DNA of 18,974 nucleotides from Acidimicrobiia bacterium UBA6912 (GTDB lineage Bacteria > Actinomycetota > Acidimicrobiia > Spongiisociales > UBA5794), in NCBI GenBank assembly GCA_002450985.1, contig DKBA01000073.1:9270-28243 (forward strand), read 5' to 3'. Each line of letters starts with the position of its first letter. Within the stretch, counting starts at the first letter, position 1. The position numbers and the translations under genes were made by a program. The notes under the pieces were generated by a model that did not search any database, was not told where the DNA came from, and worked only from the letters and a program-made list of their open reading frames with translations. Shown piece by piece: positions 1 to 6,829 of the stretch.

Positions 1-1
1 C

Positions 2-184
2 CGCCACGGGGTCGCCAAGATCGACCAGTGGCGGCTCACCACCGCCGCCTTCAACAGCGGCATCCACATGTTCGCCCCCGACCTCTTCCACCCCAGCCCC
101 ATCGGCCACCAGGCCTGGGCCGACGCCCTCATCCCGACCCTCGACGAGGTGGTCGCCCGTCTCGAGGCCGATCGCTCCCGCTAG
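2..184 (+). CDS. SGNH/GDSL-type hydrolase, C-terminal fragment (5' end outside window)
   Basis: Only the last 60 codons are visible, read in frame from base 2 to the TAG at 182-184. The segment DLFHPSPIGHQAWAD has the Asp-x-x-His catalytic pair of block V of SGNH/GDSL esterases (D-x-x-H-P followed by a glycine and a helix), and it lies about 30 residues from the C-terminus, as usual for that family. The protein would therefore be a serine esterase or lipase, substrate unknown. The stop codon shares the palindrome CTAG with the stop of the minus-strand remnant next door, so the two converge with a 3-bp overlap. The nucleophile region cannot be seen, so secretion and exact subfamily are open. 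Confidence 0.72.
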   Translation, partial: RHGVAKIDQWRLTTAAFNSGIHMFAPDLFHPSPIGHQAWADALIPTLDEVVARLEADRSR

Positions 185-521
185 CCGGCGGCCTGGCCCC
201 CGAGATCGAGCAGCCATGCCGACCCATCGCTGCCGAAGCTCGATGGGTCCGTGCCCGCCTGGGGAAGGGCGATGATCCCGGCGTCCGTGAGCGTGATCCC
301 GGTGGGGTGACGGTCGGCGATGCCGAGGTACGTTCCGCGGTCGTAGACGATCGCGTGGGCGAGCCGGACCATCGGGTCCAACCGCTCCCTGTTGAGCGTC
401 TCGAACCGTGTGTCAGTGATGGTGTGCGTGTCAGGAGAGATGACGCCTCACCCTCGCGTTTCGTTGCATCGACTTCCCCGGGATGCTGGCAGGCGGGCAG
501 CCCGACGAGTGCCAGCGCCAC
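181..521 (-). pseudogene. Frameshifted lipoprotein remnant, possibly the two ends of an M28-type aminopeptidase
   Basis: Two minus-strand frames look like pieces of one gene. From a GTG at 519-521 the first frame gives a short hydrophobic leader ending LVGLPAC, a plausible lipobox, followed by a polar stretch. About 25 codons in, a second frame, closed upstream by a TGA, takes over and reads to the TAG at 181-183. Its sequence HTITDTRFETLNRERLD followed by a hydrophobic helix (VRLAHAIVY) resembles the end of M28 zinc aminopeptidases, where HT-x-x-DT precedes N-x-x-x-LD and an alanine-rich helix. The whole is about 113 codons, far shorter than an M28 enzyme (roughly 300 to 500). The simplest reading is an internal deletion plus a frameshift. 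It could instead be a short intact lipoprotein with a sequencing indel. The family assignment is tentative. Confidence 0.4.
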
Positions 522-573
522 AGTCCCCGGGCACTCCTAGAGTGATGTGCTACACGATCTTGGAGTCTTCCCG

Positions 574-1155
574 ATGACCCTTCCCCGCTCTCTCGTCGTG
601 CTCGTCGCGCTCGTGCTCGCCCTTGCGGCGTGTGGTGGCGACGACGACGCAGCGCCGGCGACCACCGGCGCAGACGCTGCCGCAACGACGACCACCGCCG
701 CCTCTGACGCTTCGACCACCACCACCGCCGCCGGCCCGGTCGACGACATCGTCGACGAGGGCGATCTCGTGGCCGTGCACTACACCGGCACGCTCGACGA
801 CGGCACCGAGTTCGACTCGTCGCGCGAGCGGGAGCCCCTCGAGTTCGTCGTAGGCTCCGGCCAGGTCATCCCCGGCTTCGATGAAGCCGTGCTCGGGATG
901 AAGGTCGGTGACACGACCACGGTCCGCATCCCGCCGGATCAGGCCTACGGCGAGCCGGATCCGGAGGCGATCATCGAATTCCCCATCGCCGACGTGCCGG
1001 AGGAGTTTCGCGTCGAGGGAATGCAGGTGATGGTCGGCAACGGCATCCCCGCCACCGTCATCGAGGTCACGGAAGACACCGTCACCATCGACGCCAATCA
1101 CCCCCTCGCCGGTGAGGCCCTCACCTTCGAGATCGAGGTCGTCTCCGTCGGCTGA
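574..1155 (+). CDS. Secreted FKBP-type peptidyl-prolyl cis-trans isomerase lipoprotein (SlyD-like)
   Basis: This 193-residue protein starts at ATG 574, preceded by GGAG nine bases upstream; an in-frame GTG at 547 lacks a comparable site. Residues 1-20 form a lipoprotein signal (MTLPRSLVV... LALAAC, lipidated Cys20). A threonine/alanine-rich linker follows to about residue 62. The rest is an FKBP domain: VHYTGTLDDGTEFDSS, then GQVIPGFDEAVLGMKVGD, then AYGE, a flap-like insert, and DANHPLAGEALTFEIEVV. The last block is the hallmark of the SlyD subgroup, in which an insert-in-flap chaperone domain interrupts the isomerase. The predicted role is catalysing prolyl isomerisation during folding of exported proteins, anchored on the outer face of the membrane. 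It is monocistronic, with a hairpin just downstream. Confidence 0.9.
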   Translation: MTLPRSLVVLVALVLALAACGGDDDAAPATTGADAAATTTTAASDASTTTTAAGPVDDIVDEGDLVAVHYTGTLDDGTEFDSSREREPLEFVVGSGQVIPGFDEAVLGMKVGDTTTVRIPPDQAYGEPDPEAIIEFPIADVPEEFRVEGMQVMVGNGIPATVIEVTEDTVTIDANHPLAGEALTFEIEVVSVG

Positions 1156-1171
1156 GGTTTCGATCCCGAAT

Positions 1172-1193
1172 GATCCCCCCTTCCGGGGGGATC
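1172..1193 (+). terminator. Hairpin after the FKBP gene
   Basis: GATCCCCCC and GGGGGGATC form a perfect 9-bp stem with a TTCC loop, 17 bases past the FKBP stop. There is no T-run, which is common for high-GC actinobacterial terminators, so termination is inferred from position and stem strength. It lies between two converging genes and could act in both directions. Confidence 0.55.
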
Positions 1194-1226
1194 GCAGAGC
1201 GCAGCGATGCGAGGGGGGTGAGGCGA

Positions 1227-1257
1227 GGCCTGCATGAGCCTGAGGCTCATGCAGGCC
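1227..1257. repeat. 15-bp perfect inverted repeat with 1-nt centre
   Basis: GGCCTGCATGAGCCT (1227-1241) and AGGCTCATGCAGGCC (1243-1257) are exact reverse complements around a single G. It lies between the convergent FKBP and ABC exporter genes. With only one central base it would make a cruciform or a hairpin with a few opened pairs. It could be the terminator for the ABC operon, which ends 66 bases away, or a dyad for a DNA-binding protein. Confidence 0.6.
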
Positions 1258-1322
1258 CGAGACGTTGCCCTGCCCACCTCGCTGTGGTGGAGCGGACCCC
1301 TCGTGCTCCCCTTACTCGATCC

Positions 1323-3110
1323 TCAGGGCACCGCAGCCGGTTCCTCGCCCGTCCAGAGCTCGCGGAAGCCGGTGACGCTGGCTTGCAGCTCGTCGAAGGT
1401 GCCGACGGCGGCGATCTCGCCGTTCTCGAGCAACACGATCCGGTCGGCGCGTTGCAGCGCCGGACGCCGGTGTGACACGACGAGCGCCGTGGCGCCCGCG
1501 TGCTCGCGGAACAGGCGCTCCCAGAGCGTGCGCTCCGTCTCCACGTCGAGCGCGCTCGACAGATCGTCGATCACCAGCAGGTCGGGCCGGCGCACGAACA
1601 TCCGGGCGGTCGCCGTGCGCTGTACCTGCCCGCCAGACAGTCGCATCCCGAGCGGTCCGACGAGCGTGTCGAGCCCGTGCGGCATGGCGTCGAGGTCGCG
1701 TTCGAAGGCGGCGGCGCGCACGGCCTCGTACAACGCGTCCTCATCGTCATGACGGCCCATGAGCAGGTTGTCGCGCAAGGGCATCGAGAACAGGCGCGGC
1801 ACCTGCGGCACGTACGCGGCGCGCGGCGGCACGAAGAAGTCGTCCGGGTTGGTGACCACCCGTCCGTTCCAGCGCACCTCGCCGCCGTCCGGTGAGACGA
1901 GCCCGAGCAGGGCACGCAGCAGCGTGGTCTTGCCGGAGCCGACACGGCCCGTGATCACCGTGAAGCTCCCGGCGGGGACGCTCAGGTCGATGTCGCGCAC
2001 GCCCGCGTTCGATCCCGGGTACACGAAGCTCAGCCCGCGCACCTCGAGATGCCGGAGCGGCTCGCCTCCCGCCGTCGTCGGCACCGGCTCCGGGTGGGGG
2101 CCCGTCAGGTGGAGCTGACGACGGTCGACCAGCGCCTCGGGCGGCGCATCGCCGATGATCGCGGCCATGCGCTCGAGCGACACCCCGGCCTGCTTGAACT
2201 TGGCGACGAACATCCCGACGAAGTAGCCGGTGTCGGTGACGAAGTCGAGGAAGTACACGAACAGGGCGAAGTCCCCGATCGTGAGCGACCCGTCGCTGAG
2301 CGAGCCTGCCCCGACGACGAGGATCAGCCCGACGCCGATGTTCAGCAGGTTCCAGAACACCGACTCGAGCATGGCGGTCAACACCCGGTCGCGCACCATC
2401 TTGTGCCGGCGCACCTCGTTGAGCCTGCGGAACTCCACCAGCGTGCTCTTCTCGGCCCCGGCGACCTTGATGGACTGCACGGAGCCCAGCGCCTCTCCGA
2501 GCATCCCGGTGATCTGCCCCGTGGCCTCCCGCGCCTCGGTGCGATACCGGCGAATGCGGCCGCCGAGCCGCTCCGCCGTGACGACCATGACGACCAGGGG
2601 GGCGAAGACGAGCAGCGTCATGCGGGCGTCGATGGACAGCATGATCCACGCCGCGGCGATCGAGAAGACGAGGGTGCCCACGAGATCGGCCGTCCACGCC
2701 AGCGCTTCCTCGACGTGCTCGACGTCCTCGCGGAACCTGCTGATCATCTCGCCGGGTGACTCGTGCACCGCCTGGGCGCCTGGCATCTCGTAGACCCGTT
2801 CCAGCATGTTCGTCCGCAACAGCGAGCTGGTGCGGTAGGCGAAGTGGATGTCGTTCCACATGCCGAGCACCATGACGCCGAGGCGGGCGAAGCCGTACGC
2901 CACGAGCATCGCGATCAGGGTGGCCGCGTTGAAGCCGGGCTCGGTCTGGAGCCGGTCGAAGAAGGCCTGTGTGATCAGCGCCGGGATCACCGGCATCAGC
3001 CACATGGTCGCCCACAGGGCGATGTTGGCGGCGTACCGCCACGGGGCATACCGCATCAGGCCGCGCAGCAACCGCCAGGTCGGCACCCGCGTGGTCGTGC
3101 GATCGGTCAT
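1323..3110 (-). CDS. ABC exporter half-transporter, subunit with degenerate Walker B (TMD-NBD)
   Basis: The product has 595 residues: an N-terminal membrane domain of about six segments (first at about residues 25-50, beginning WRYAANIALWATMWLMPVIP) and a C-terminal ATPase domain. Visible motifs are Walker A GRVGSGKTT (388-396), signature LSGGQ (491-495), Walker B LLVIDD (Asp515) and the switch histidine in VVSHRR (His547). The catalytic Glu that normally follows the Walker B Asp is Asp516. This change is typical of the degenerate site of heterodimeric exporters such as TM287/288 and BmrCD. The start ATG at 3110 overlaps the stop of the upstream partner (ATGA), and GGAGGAGGT lies six bases ahead, within the partner's last codons, so the pair is translationally coupled. 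The reading frame stays open far upstream, but that part is antisense-like shadow of the partner gene. Substrate unknown; multidrug or lipid export is typical. Confidence 0.93.
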   Translation of the reverse strand: MTDRTTTRVPTWRLLRGLMRYAPWRYAANIALWATMWLMPVIPALITQAFFDRLQTEPGFNAATLIAMLVAYGFARLGVMVLGMWNDIHFAYRTSSLLRTNMLERVYEMPGAQAVHESPGEMISRFREDVEHVEEALAWTADLVGTLVFSIAAAWIMLSIDARMTLLVFAPLVVMVVTAERLGGRIRRYRTEAREATGQITGMLGEALGSVQSIKVAGAEKSTLVEFRRLNEVRRHKMVRDRVLTAMLESVFWNLLNIGVGLILVVGAGSLSDGSLTIGDFALFVYFLDFVTDTGYFVGMFVAKFKQAGVSLERMAAIIGDAPPEALVDRRQLHLTGPHPEPVPTTAGGEPLRHLEVRGLSFVYPGSNAGVRDIDLSVPAGSFTVITGRVGSGKTTLLRALLGLVSPDGGEVRWNGRVVTNPDDFFVPPRAAYVPQVPRLFSMPLRDNLLMGRHDDEDALYEAVRAAAFERDLDAMPHGLDTLVGPLGMRLSGGQVQRTATARMFVRRPDLLVIDDLSSALDVETERTLWERLFREHAGATALVVSHRRPALQRADRIVLLENGEIAAVGTFDELQASVTGFRELWTGEEPAAVP

Positions 3111-4861
3111 GCGAGCACCTCCTCCATTCCGGTCGCGAGCAGCGTCGACAGCCGCGAGTCGGGGTCGGCGGCGAGGGTGACCCGCTCGCCGAACTCGACC
3201 ACCCGGCCGTCCTCCATGATCAAGATGTCGTCGGCACGGTTCACCGTCGCCAGGCGGTGGGCGATGATGATCCCGGTGCGTCCGTCGAGCAGCCGGTCGA
3301 CCGCGCGCTCGATGAGGGTCTCCGTCATCGGGTCGAGCCGCGACGACGCCTCGTCGAGGATCACCAGCCCCGGGTCGCGCAGGAAGATGCGGGTGAACGC
3401 CAGCAGCTGCGCCTGCCCGGCCGAAAGTCCGCCGCCGCCCGACTCGAGCTGGCTGTCCAACCCGGCCGGCAGCGTCGCCAGCCACTCCTCCAGGCCGAGC
3501 CGGTGGAGCACCTCGATCAGGTGGGCGTCGCCGTGGCCGTTGGTCTCGAAGAACGTCAGGTTGTCCCGCACCGGGGCGCGGAAGAGCTGCACGTCCTGGG
3601 TGACCATGCCGACCCGCTTGCGTAGCTCCTCGGTGGCGACGTGGGCGGCGTCGACCCCGCCGATGAGGACGGCGCCCGACTGCGGGTCGTAGAGGCGGGT
3701 GAGCAACCGCGCCAGCGTCGTCTTGCCTGAGCCGGAGCGGCCGAGCACGCCGAGCACCCGCCCCGGGGCGAGCTCGAACGAGACGCCGTGGAGCACCCGC
3801 TCGTCGCCTGCCGCGTCGTCGTAGGCGAACTCGACGTCGTCGAAGGCGACGCTGAGCGCCCCGACGGGCAGATGGCGCACGCCGTCGACGCCGAGCACCG
3901 ACGTCCGGGAGAACAGCTCCTCGACGCGGGCGATCCCGGCGCCGGCTTTCTGGAAGTCCTCCATCTGCCCACGGATCTGATCCATCGGCTGCCGGGTCAT
4001 GCCCGTGTAGTAGAAGACCAGGTACACCGACCCGAGCGTCATTGCCCCGTTGCCGAACAGGACGGACCCGATCCAGAAGACCAGGGCGGTGCCGATGACG
4101 TAGCTCCAGATGCCGGTGGCCCACAGCACGGCGAAGCCCATGCGGCCGCGGACCTGCTCGGGCAGCCACTCCCGCAGGATCGCCGTGAAGCGATACACCA
4201 TGTACGGCACCCCGCCGTTGGCTCGGATGTCCTCCGTTCCGCCGAGCTGCTCGCCGACGAAGCCGAACAGCTTGGCGCTGGTGGCCCGCACCTGCTTCCA
4301 CCAGGGGACGGTGACGAGCTGCAGCCGCAGCATGATGGCGAGGGCGATCAGCGAGAACGTGGTCAGCCCGAGCCCGACCCAGACGTTCTCGACCCACAGC
4401 AGCACCAGGATGCCGGTGAGGAGCACCAAGTTGCCGATCACCCGGATCGTGAACGCCGAGAAGAAGTTCGACAGCGACGTGACATCCCCGTCGATGCGCT
4501 CGATCAGCTCACCGGGTGTGTGCTCCTTGTGGAAGCCCATGTCGAGGCGCAGCACGTGGTCGGCGAGCCTGGCGCGCATCTCGTTGGTCGCCGCCCATCC
4601 GAGGTCCTCGGCCAGGTAGGTCGAGGCGACGCTGAACGCCTGATGGGCGACGGCGATCACGATGAACCAGATGGCGAGCGGGATGAGGGTGTCGCTCGCC
4701 GCACCCGAAGTGGCGCGGTCGATGAAGACCTTCACGATCTGCGGGTTGACGAGTTGCAGGGCGATCGAGACGAGCAGGACCACCGTGAGCAGGGCGACGC
4801 GCAGCCGCAGCGGGCGCAGGTACTCCACGAGGAGCTTGAAGTAGGAACGGACCGGGATCAT
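3107..4861 (-). CDS. ABC exporter half-transporter, subunit with catalytic Glu (TMD-NBD)
   Basis: First gene of the exporter operon; 584 residues. The membrane domain occupies about residues 20-320 with six hydrophobic segments (for example VALLTVVLLVSIALQLV near the start). The ATPase domain follows: Walker A GRSGSGKTT (374-382), signature LSAGQ (479-483), Walker B LVILDE (Asp503, catalytic Glu504), D-loop SSRLDP, and H-loop IIIAHR (His535). The signature is altered from LSGGQ to LSAGQ. Because each ATP site combines Walker motifs of one subunit with the signature of the other, this change falls in the same composite site as Asp516 of the partner. The other site is fully canonical. The start ATG at 4861 has only a weak ribosome binding site, in contrast to the very strong one of the leader ORF 105 bases upstream. 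Confidence 0.93.
   Translation of the reverse strand: MIPVRSYFKLLVEYLRPLRLRVALLTVVLLVSIALQLVNPQIVKVFIDRATSGAASDTLIPLAIWFIVIAVAHQAFSVASTYLAEDLGWAATNEMRARLADHVLRLDMGFHKEHTPGELIERIDGDVTSLSNFFSAFTIRVIGNLVLLTGILVLLWVENVWVGLGLTTFSLIALAIMLRLQLVTVPWWKQVRATSAKLFGFVGEQLGGTEDIRANGGVPYMVYRFTAILREWLPEQVRGRMGFAVLWATGIWSYVIGTALVFWIGSVLFGNGAMTLGSVYLVFYYTGMTRQPMDQIRGQMEDFQKAGAGIARVEELFSRTSVLGVDGVRHLPVGALSVAFDDVEFAYDDAAGDERVLHGVSFELAPGRVLGVLGRSGSGKTTLARLLTRLYDPQSGAVLIGGVDAAHVATEELRKRVGMVTQDVQLFRAPVRDNLTFFETNGHGDAHLIEVLHRLGLEEWLATLPAGLDSQLESGGGGLSAGQAQLLAFTRIFLRDPGLVILDEASSRLDPMTETLIERAVDRLLDGRTGIIIAHRLATVNRADDILIMEDGRVVEFGERVTLAADPDSRLSTLLATGMEEVLA
3111..3125 (-). promoter_or_regulatory. Internal ribosome binding site for the second ABC gene
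   Basis: GGAGGAGGT at 3117-3125 lies six bases before the ATG at 3110, inside the 3' end of the first exporter gene. With the ATGA stop/start overlap it fixes the start of the second subunit and supports stoichiometric co-translation. Confidence 0.75.
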
Positions 4862-4879
4862 TGGGTGCTCTCAGGGCCG

Positions 4880-4904
4880 GGAGGCTCACGAGGCGGCCTC
4901 CGTG
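4880..4904 (-). promoter_or_regulatory. Mutually exclusive hairpins between leader ORF and first ABC gene
   Basis: On the plus strand CACGAGG (4887-4893) can pair with CCTCCGTG (4897-4904, one bulge) around CGG. Alternatively GGAGGC (4880-4885) can pair with GCCTCC (4896-4901). The two structures share bases and cannot coexist. They lie about 20 bases before the exporter start and after the leader ORF stop, as expected of a translation-controlled switch. Pairing energies were not computed, and GC-rich DNA gives such pairs by chance, so this is a weak call. Confidence 0.3.
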
Positions 4905-4965
4905 TCGGACGGGTCGATGAGGGTGCGGGGCGGGCCCGCAGCCGGTGGGCGCAGTGCCGAAGCGG

Positions 4966-5028
4966 CTAGGCGACCAGCGGCATGGGGAAGGGGCGCGCGA
5001 CGCCGGCAGCAGCGATGACGTACAGCAT
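4966..5028 (-). CDS. Putative 20-residue leader peptide of the ABC exporter operon
   Basis: A 20-codon ORF (peptide starts MLYVIAAAGV and ends RPFPMPLVA) lies in the exporter leader, ending at TAG 4966-4968, 105 bases before the exporter ATG. Its ribosome binding site GGGAGGAGGG (5034-5043) is the strongest in the window and sits five bases before the ATG. The exporter's own start has almost none. Known analogy: the heterodimeric BmrCD exporter of Bacillus subtilis is controlled by translation of the leader peptide BmrB, which couples ribosome stalling by antibiotics to expression. That this peptide does the same is inference; it shows no recognised arrest motif beyond a proline-rich end. It could alternatively be a small membrane-active peptide or a chance ORF behind a purine-rich run. 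Confidence 0.5.
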   Translation of the reverse strand: MLYVIAAAGVARPFPMPLVA

Positions 5029-5033
5029 CTCGA

Positions 5034-5043
5034 CCCTCCTCCC
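5034..5043 (-). promoter_or_regulatory. Very strong ribosome binding site of the leader ORF
   Basis: GGGAGGAGGG on the minus strand with a five-base spacer (TCGAG) to the ATG at 5028. It decides the start of the 20-codon leader ORF and is the main evidence that the ORF is translated. Confidence 0.6.
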
Positions 5044-5115
5044 ATCGACTCGACCGGAACCCCGGTCGGCGGACAGAGCGGCCGCGCCACACTCGTTGCG
5101 GTCACGGCCACCGCC

Positions 5116-5144
5116 ACTATCTCACTGCATGCGGCATCCGTCAA
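5116..5144 (-). promoter_or_regulatory. Sigma70-like promoter of the ABC exporter operon
   Basis: TTGACG (5139-5144, five of six bases of the -35 consensus), a 17-base spacer and GATAGT (5116-5121, four of six bases of the -10 consensus) on the minus strand. Transcription would start near 5109 and give a leader of about 250 bases, containing the 20-codon ORF, before the exporter ATG. The gene-free stretch 4862-5215 otherwise holds only the 7-bp array and the leaderless promoter of the divergent gene. Confidence 0.55.
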
Positions 5145-5152
5145 GGAAGGCG

Positions 5153-5187
5153 TACGAGGTACGAGGTACTGGGTATCACGTATCACG
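5153..5187. repeat. Array of five 7-bp units
   Basis: Five contiguous heptamers: TACGAGG, TACGAGG, TACTGGG, TATCACG, TATCACG. The first two and last two are identical pairs, and the middle one is a hybrid of the first type. The array starts nine bases beyond the -35 of the exporter promoter and ends 15 bases before the -10 of the divergent gene. It could be a regulator binding array, a product of repeated slippage, or a copy of a dispersed repeat family. Confidence 0.6.
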
Positions 5188-5202
5188 AGCAGAGCCGGCG
5201 TC

Positions 5203-5208
5203 TACCGT
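5203..5208 (+). promoter_or_regulatory. Leaderless -10 element of the RibK-like gene
   Basis: TACCGT (TANNNT) ends seven bases before the ATG at 5216 and there is no Shine-Dalgarno sequence. In actinobacteria this spacing puts the transcript start at the start codon, so a leaderless mRNA is likely. Confidence 0.45.
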
Positions 5209-5215
5209 CGCGTGC

Positions 5216-5686
5216 ATGAGCGGCGGCGGCGGGCGGACCACGGTTCGGGGGATCGTCGTGCGCGGGCATCGGGTGGCGTCGGGGGCGAACGGCGATCCCC
5301 GCTTCCCCGGCGGAACGCTGGCCATGCAGGCGCCGCACTTCGCAGCGGCTGGCGTGGACATCGCCCAGTTCCACGCAGGCACCATCAATCTCGACGTCGC
5401 GCCGTACCGCATCGTGATCGAGAACCCGGCGGTGACCCTGCGGGACGTGCGCTGGCATGACATCGAGCCGCCTGAGGACTTCTCGTTCGTCGAGTGCCGT
5501 ATCGGGATCGACCCCGCGCGCCTCATCGCCGGACTCGTCTACTACCCGCACCCGGAGACGAAGCCGGAGCACCACCAGCCACCCACCATCGTCGAGGTGC
5601 TCGTCGCGTGGATCGACGGCGTGGTGGAGGGCGCGCAGCTCGTCGTCACCGTTGCCCAGGGGCAAGCGCGGTTCGATCCGGCGTGA
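5216..5686 (+). CDS. DUF120/RibK-like small protein (cradle-loop barrel), function unknown
   Basis: A 156-residue soluble protein. No exact family was recognised, but its landmarks match archaeal CTP-dependent riboflavin kinase (RibK, DUF120) in order: an opening strand with glycines (VRGIVVRGHRVASG, residues 10-23), a FHAGTINLDV block (52-61) equivalent to the PGTLN loop, a central strand pair (FSFVECRIGI, 89-98), AGLVYYPHPETK (105-116), then HHQPPTIVEVLVAWI, which parallels the Y-H-x-x-x-x-I-E-I-I-A segment, and a closing strand. The threonine and asparagine of GTIN (Thr56, Asn58) bind metal and nucleotide in RibK. A basal barrel fold is the most I would claim; riboflavin phosphorylation is not shown. 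Bacteria normally use RibF. The ATG at 5216 is chosen because a leaderless -10 sits just before it. Monocistronic; divergent from the exporter operon. Confidence 0.6.
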   Translation: MSGGGGRTTVRGIVVRGHRVASGANGDPRFPGGTLAMQAPHFAAAGVDIAQFHAGTINLDVAPYRIVIENPAVTLRDVRWHDIEPPEDFSFVECRIGIDPARLIAGLVYYPHPETKPEHHQPPTIVEVLVAWIDGVVEGAQLVVTVAQGQARFDPA

Positions 5687-5704
5687 CGCTGCTCGGAACC
5701 GACC

Positions 5705-6749
5705 TCACCGCGGCTCGGCGCCGACGAACCACTCCGCCCACGCCCCGTGGGGGTGGGCGTCGGCGAGCAAGAGCTCGGCGCCCTGGGGCCACAGCGCCAG
5801 GCGCAGCTCGAAGTGGCGGGCGCCGGGCTCGAAGCGGAGCCAGGCCAGCGGGGCGTCGGGTGTGGCGCGCCGGCCGGCGCTCCTGATCGTTCTCCGCAAC
5901 CGGGACCGGGCCTCAGTCGACAGGTACTGGGACATCACCGATTGCATCACCACGGTGGCCACCCCCGGCACCGGCTCCGCCAGCTCGTCTGCAAGCCAGT
6001 CACCTGCGGTGACGGCGGCAACCCTCACCGGGTGCCGGCGGGCCAGCTCGATGGCGCCCGTGACCCGACGGTACCGGTCCACCTGATCGGCCCACACGTA
6101 CGACGTCACCCGCTCCGCATCGCCGGGGGTGTCGACATCGAGCGGGGCGATGTCGCAGCCTGCCCTGCTCTCGATCCGGAGCGCCCGGCGCAGGTCGGGA
6201 GGCGTGCCCCGCCACTCGATGACCACATCGACCGGACTGTCCGGATCGCCCCATTCGGCGGCGCCGAGGTCGTAGTGGAACAGATCGAGGAGCAGGTTGA
6301 GACCTGCGCTCGAGCCGATCCGCGCAGCCGGACGGGACGTTCGGCGATGCGTTCGATCTCGAGCAGCCCGCCGATCAGCACGCCCGCCCGCCCGATCTCG
6401 TTCGTCTGCGGCGGCCGGGTGAGCGCCTCCACGACGACGGGAAGCCGGCGGCCCGCCGTCTCCAGGAACACTCGCTCGCATTCGGGCCACGCCGGGATGC
6501 CTCCGGCGGTGGGGTGTGGCGGGCCAGCTCGGGGGCGTCGCCGCGCAGGACCGCCCGGTGGACGCCGCCCAACAGCCTGAGGGCGAGCGCATCGGCGACG
6601 GGATCGCCTCGCCAGTGGCCCACGAGATCGTGCACTGCCACCTCGGCCTCGATGTCGGTCGCGGCTGCCGCAAGGAGCCTGGCGTAGAGCGGTGACTCGA
6701 GTCGTTCGCAGGCAGACGCCTGCAACCAGAAGGCACCGGCGACGTCCAT
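5705..6749 (-). pseudogene. DUF2332 family gene with two single-base frameshifts
   Basis: Three minus-strand frames join into one DUF2332 protein of about 348 residues. Frame one starts at ATG 6749 (MDVAGAFWLQASACERLESP) and runs to LARH near 6515. Frame two continues PTAGGIPAWPECERVFLE ... QTNEIGRAGVLIGGLLEIE to about 6320. Frame three gives IGSSAGLNLLLDLFHYD and the rest to the TGA at 5705-5707. At both joins restoring one missing base yields the expected residue: a Tyr in LARHYPTAGG and a Glu in VRLREIGSSAGL. The third part holds the glycine-rich loop (GSSAGLNL) suggestive of a methyltransferase-like fold; family function is unknown. Nothing else is decayed, so either inactivation is very recent or two base calls are wrong. 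It is divergent from the glutamate dehydrogenase gene, 92 bases apart. Confidence 0.8.
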
Positions 6750-6829
6750 CGGGCAAGTGTGGCACGCGCCGTGCGATCCACGCGCCGCTTCGTGACCTCT
6801 GGCTCATGGGTGGTGGGCCTTCGCTTCGC

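Noticed and set aside
547..573. GTG at 547 as start of the FKBP gene
   Set aside because: It would add nine residues ahead of a good lipoprotein signal and has no RBS, while ATG 574 does.
3111..4397. Upstream extension of the second ABC exporter frame by about 430 codons
   Set aside because: It overlaps the whole first exporter gene in another frame, is arginine-rich and low in hydrophobic segments; the ATG at 3110 with a strong RBS is the real start.
3788..4969. Plus-strand open frame of 393 codons over the exporter
   Set aside because: Low-complexity His/Asp/Gln/Arg-rich product, antisense to clear transporter motifs.
4886..5092. 68-codon minus-strand ORF in the exporter leader
   Set aside because: No RBS, arginine/proline-rich composition; the 20-codon ORF in another frame has the strong site.
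5153..5187. CRISPR array
   Set aside because: Units are 7 bp with no spacers and no cas genes are nearby.
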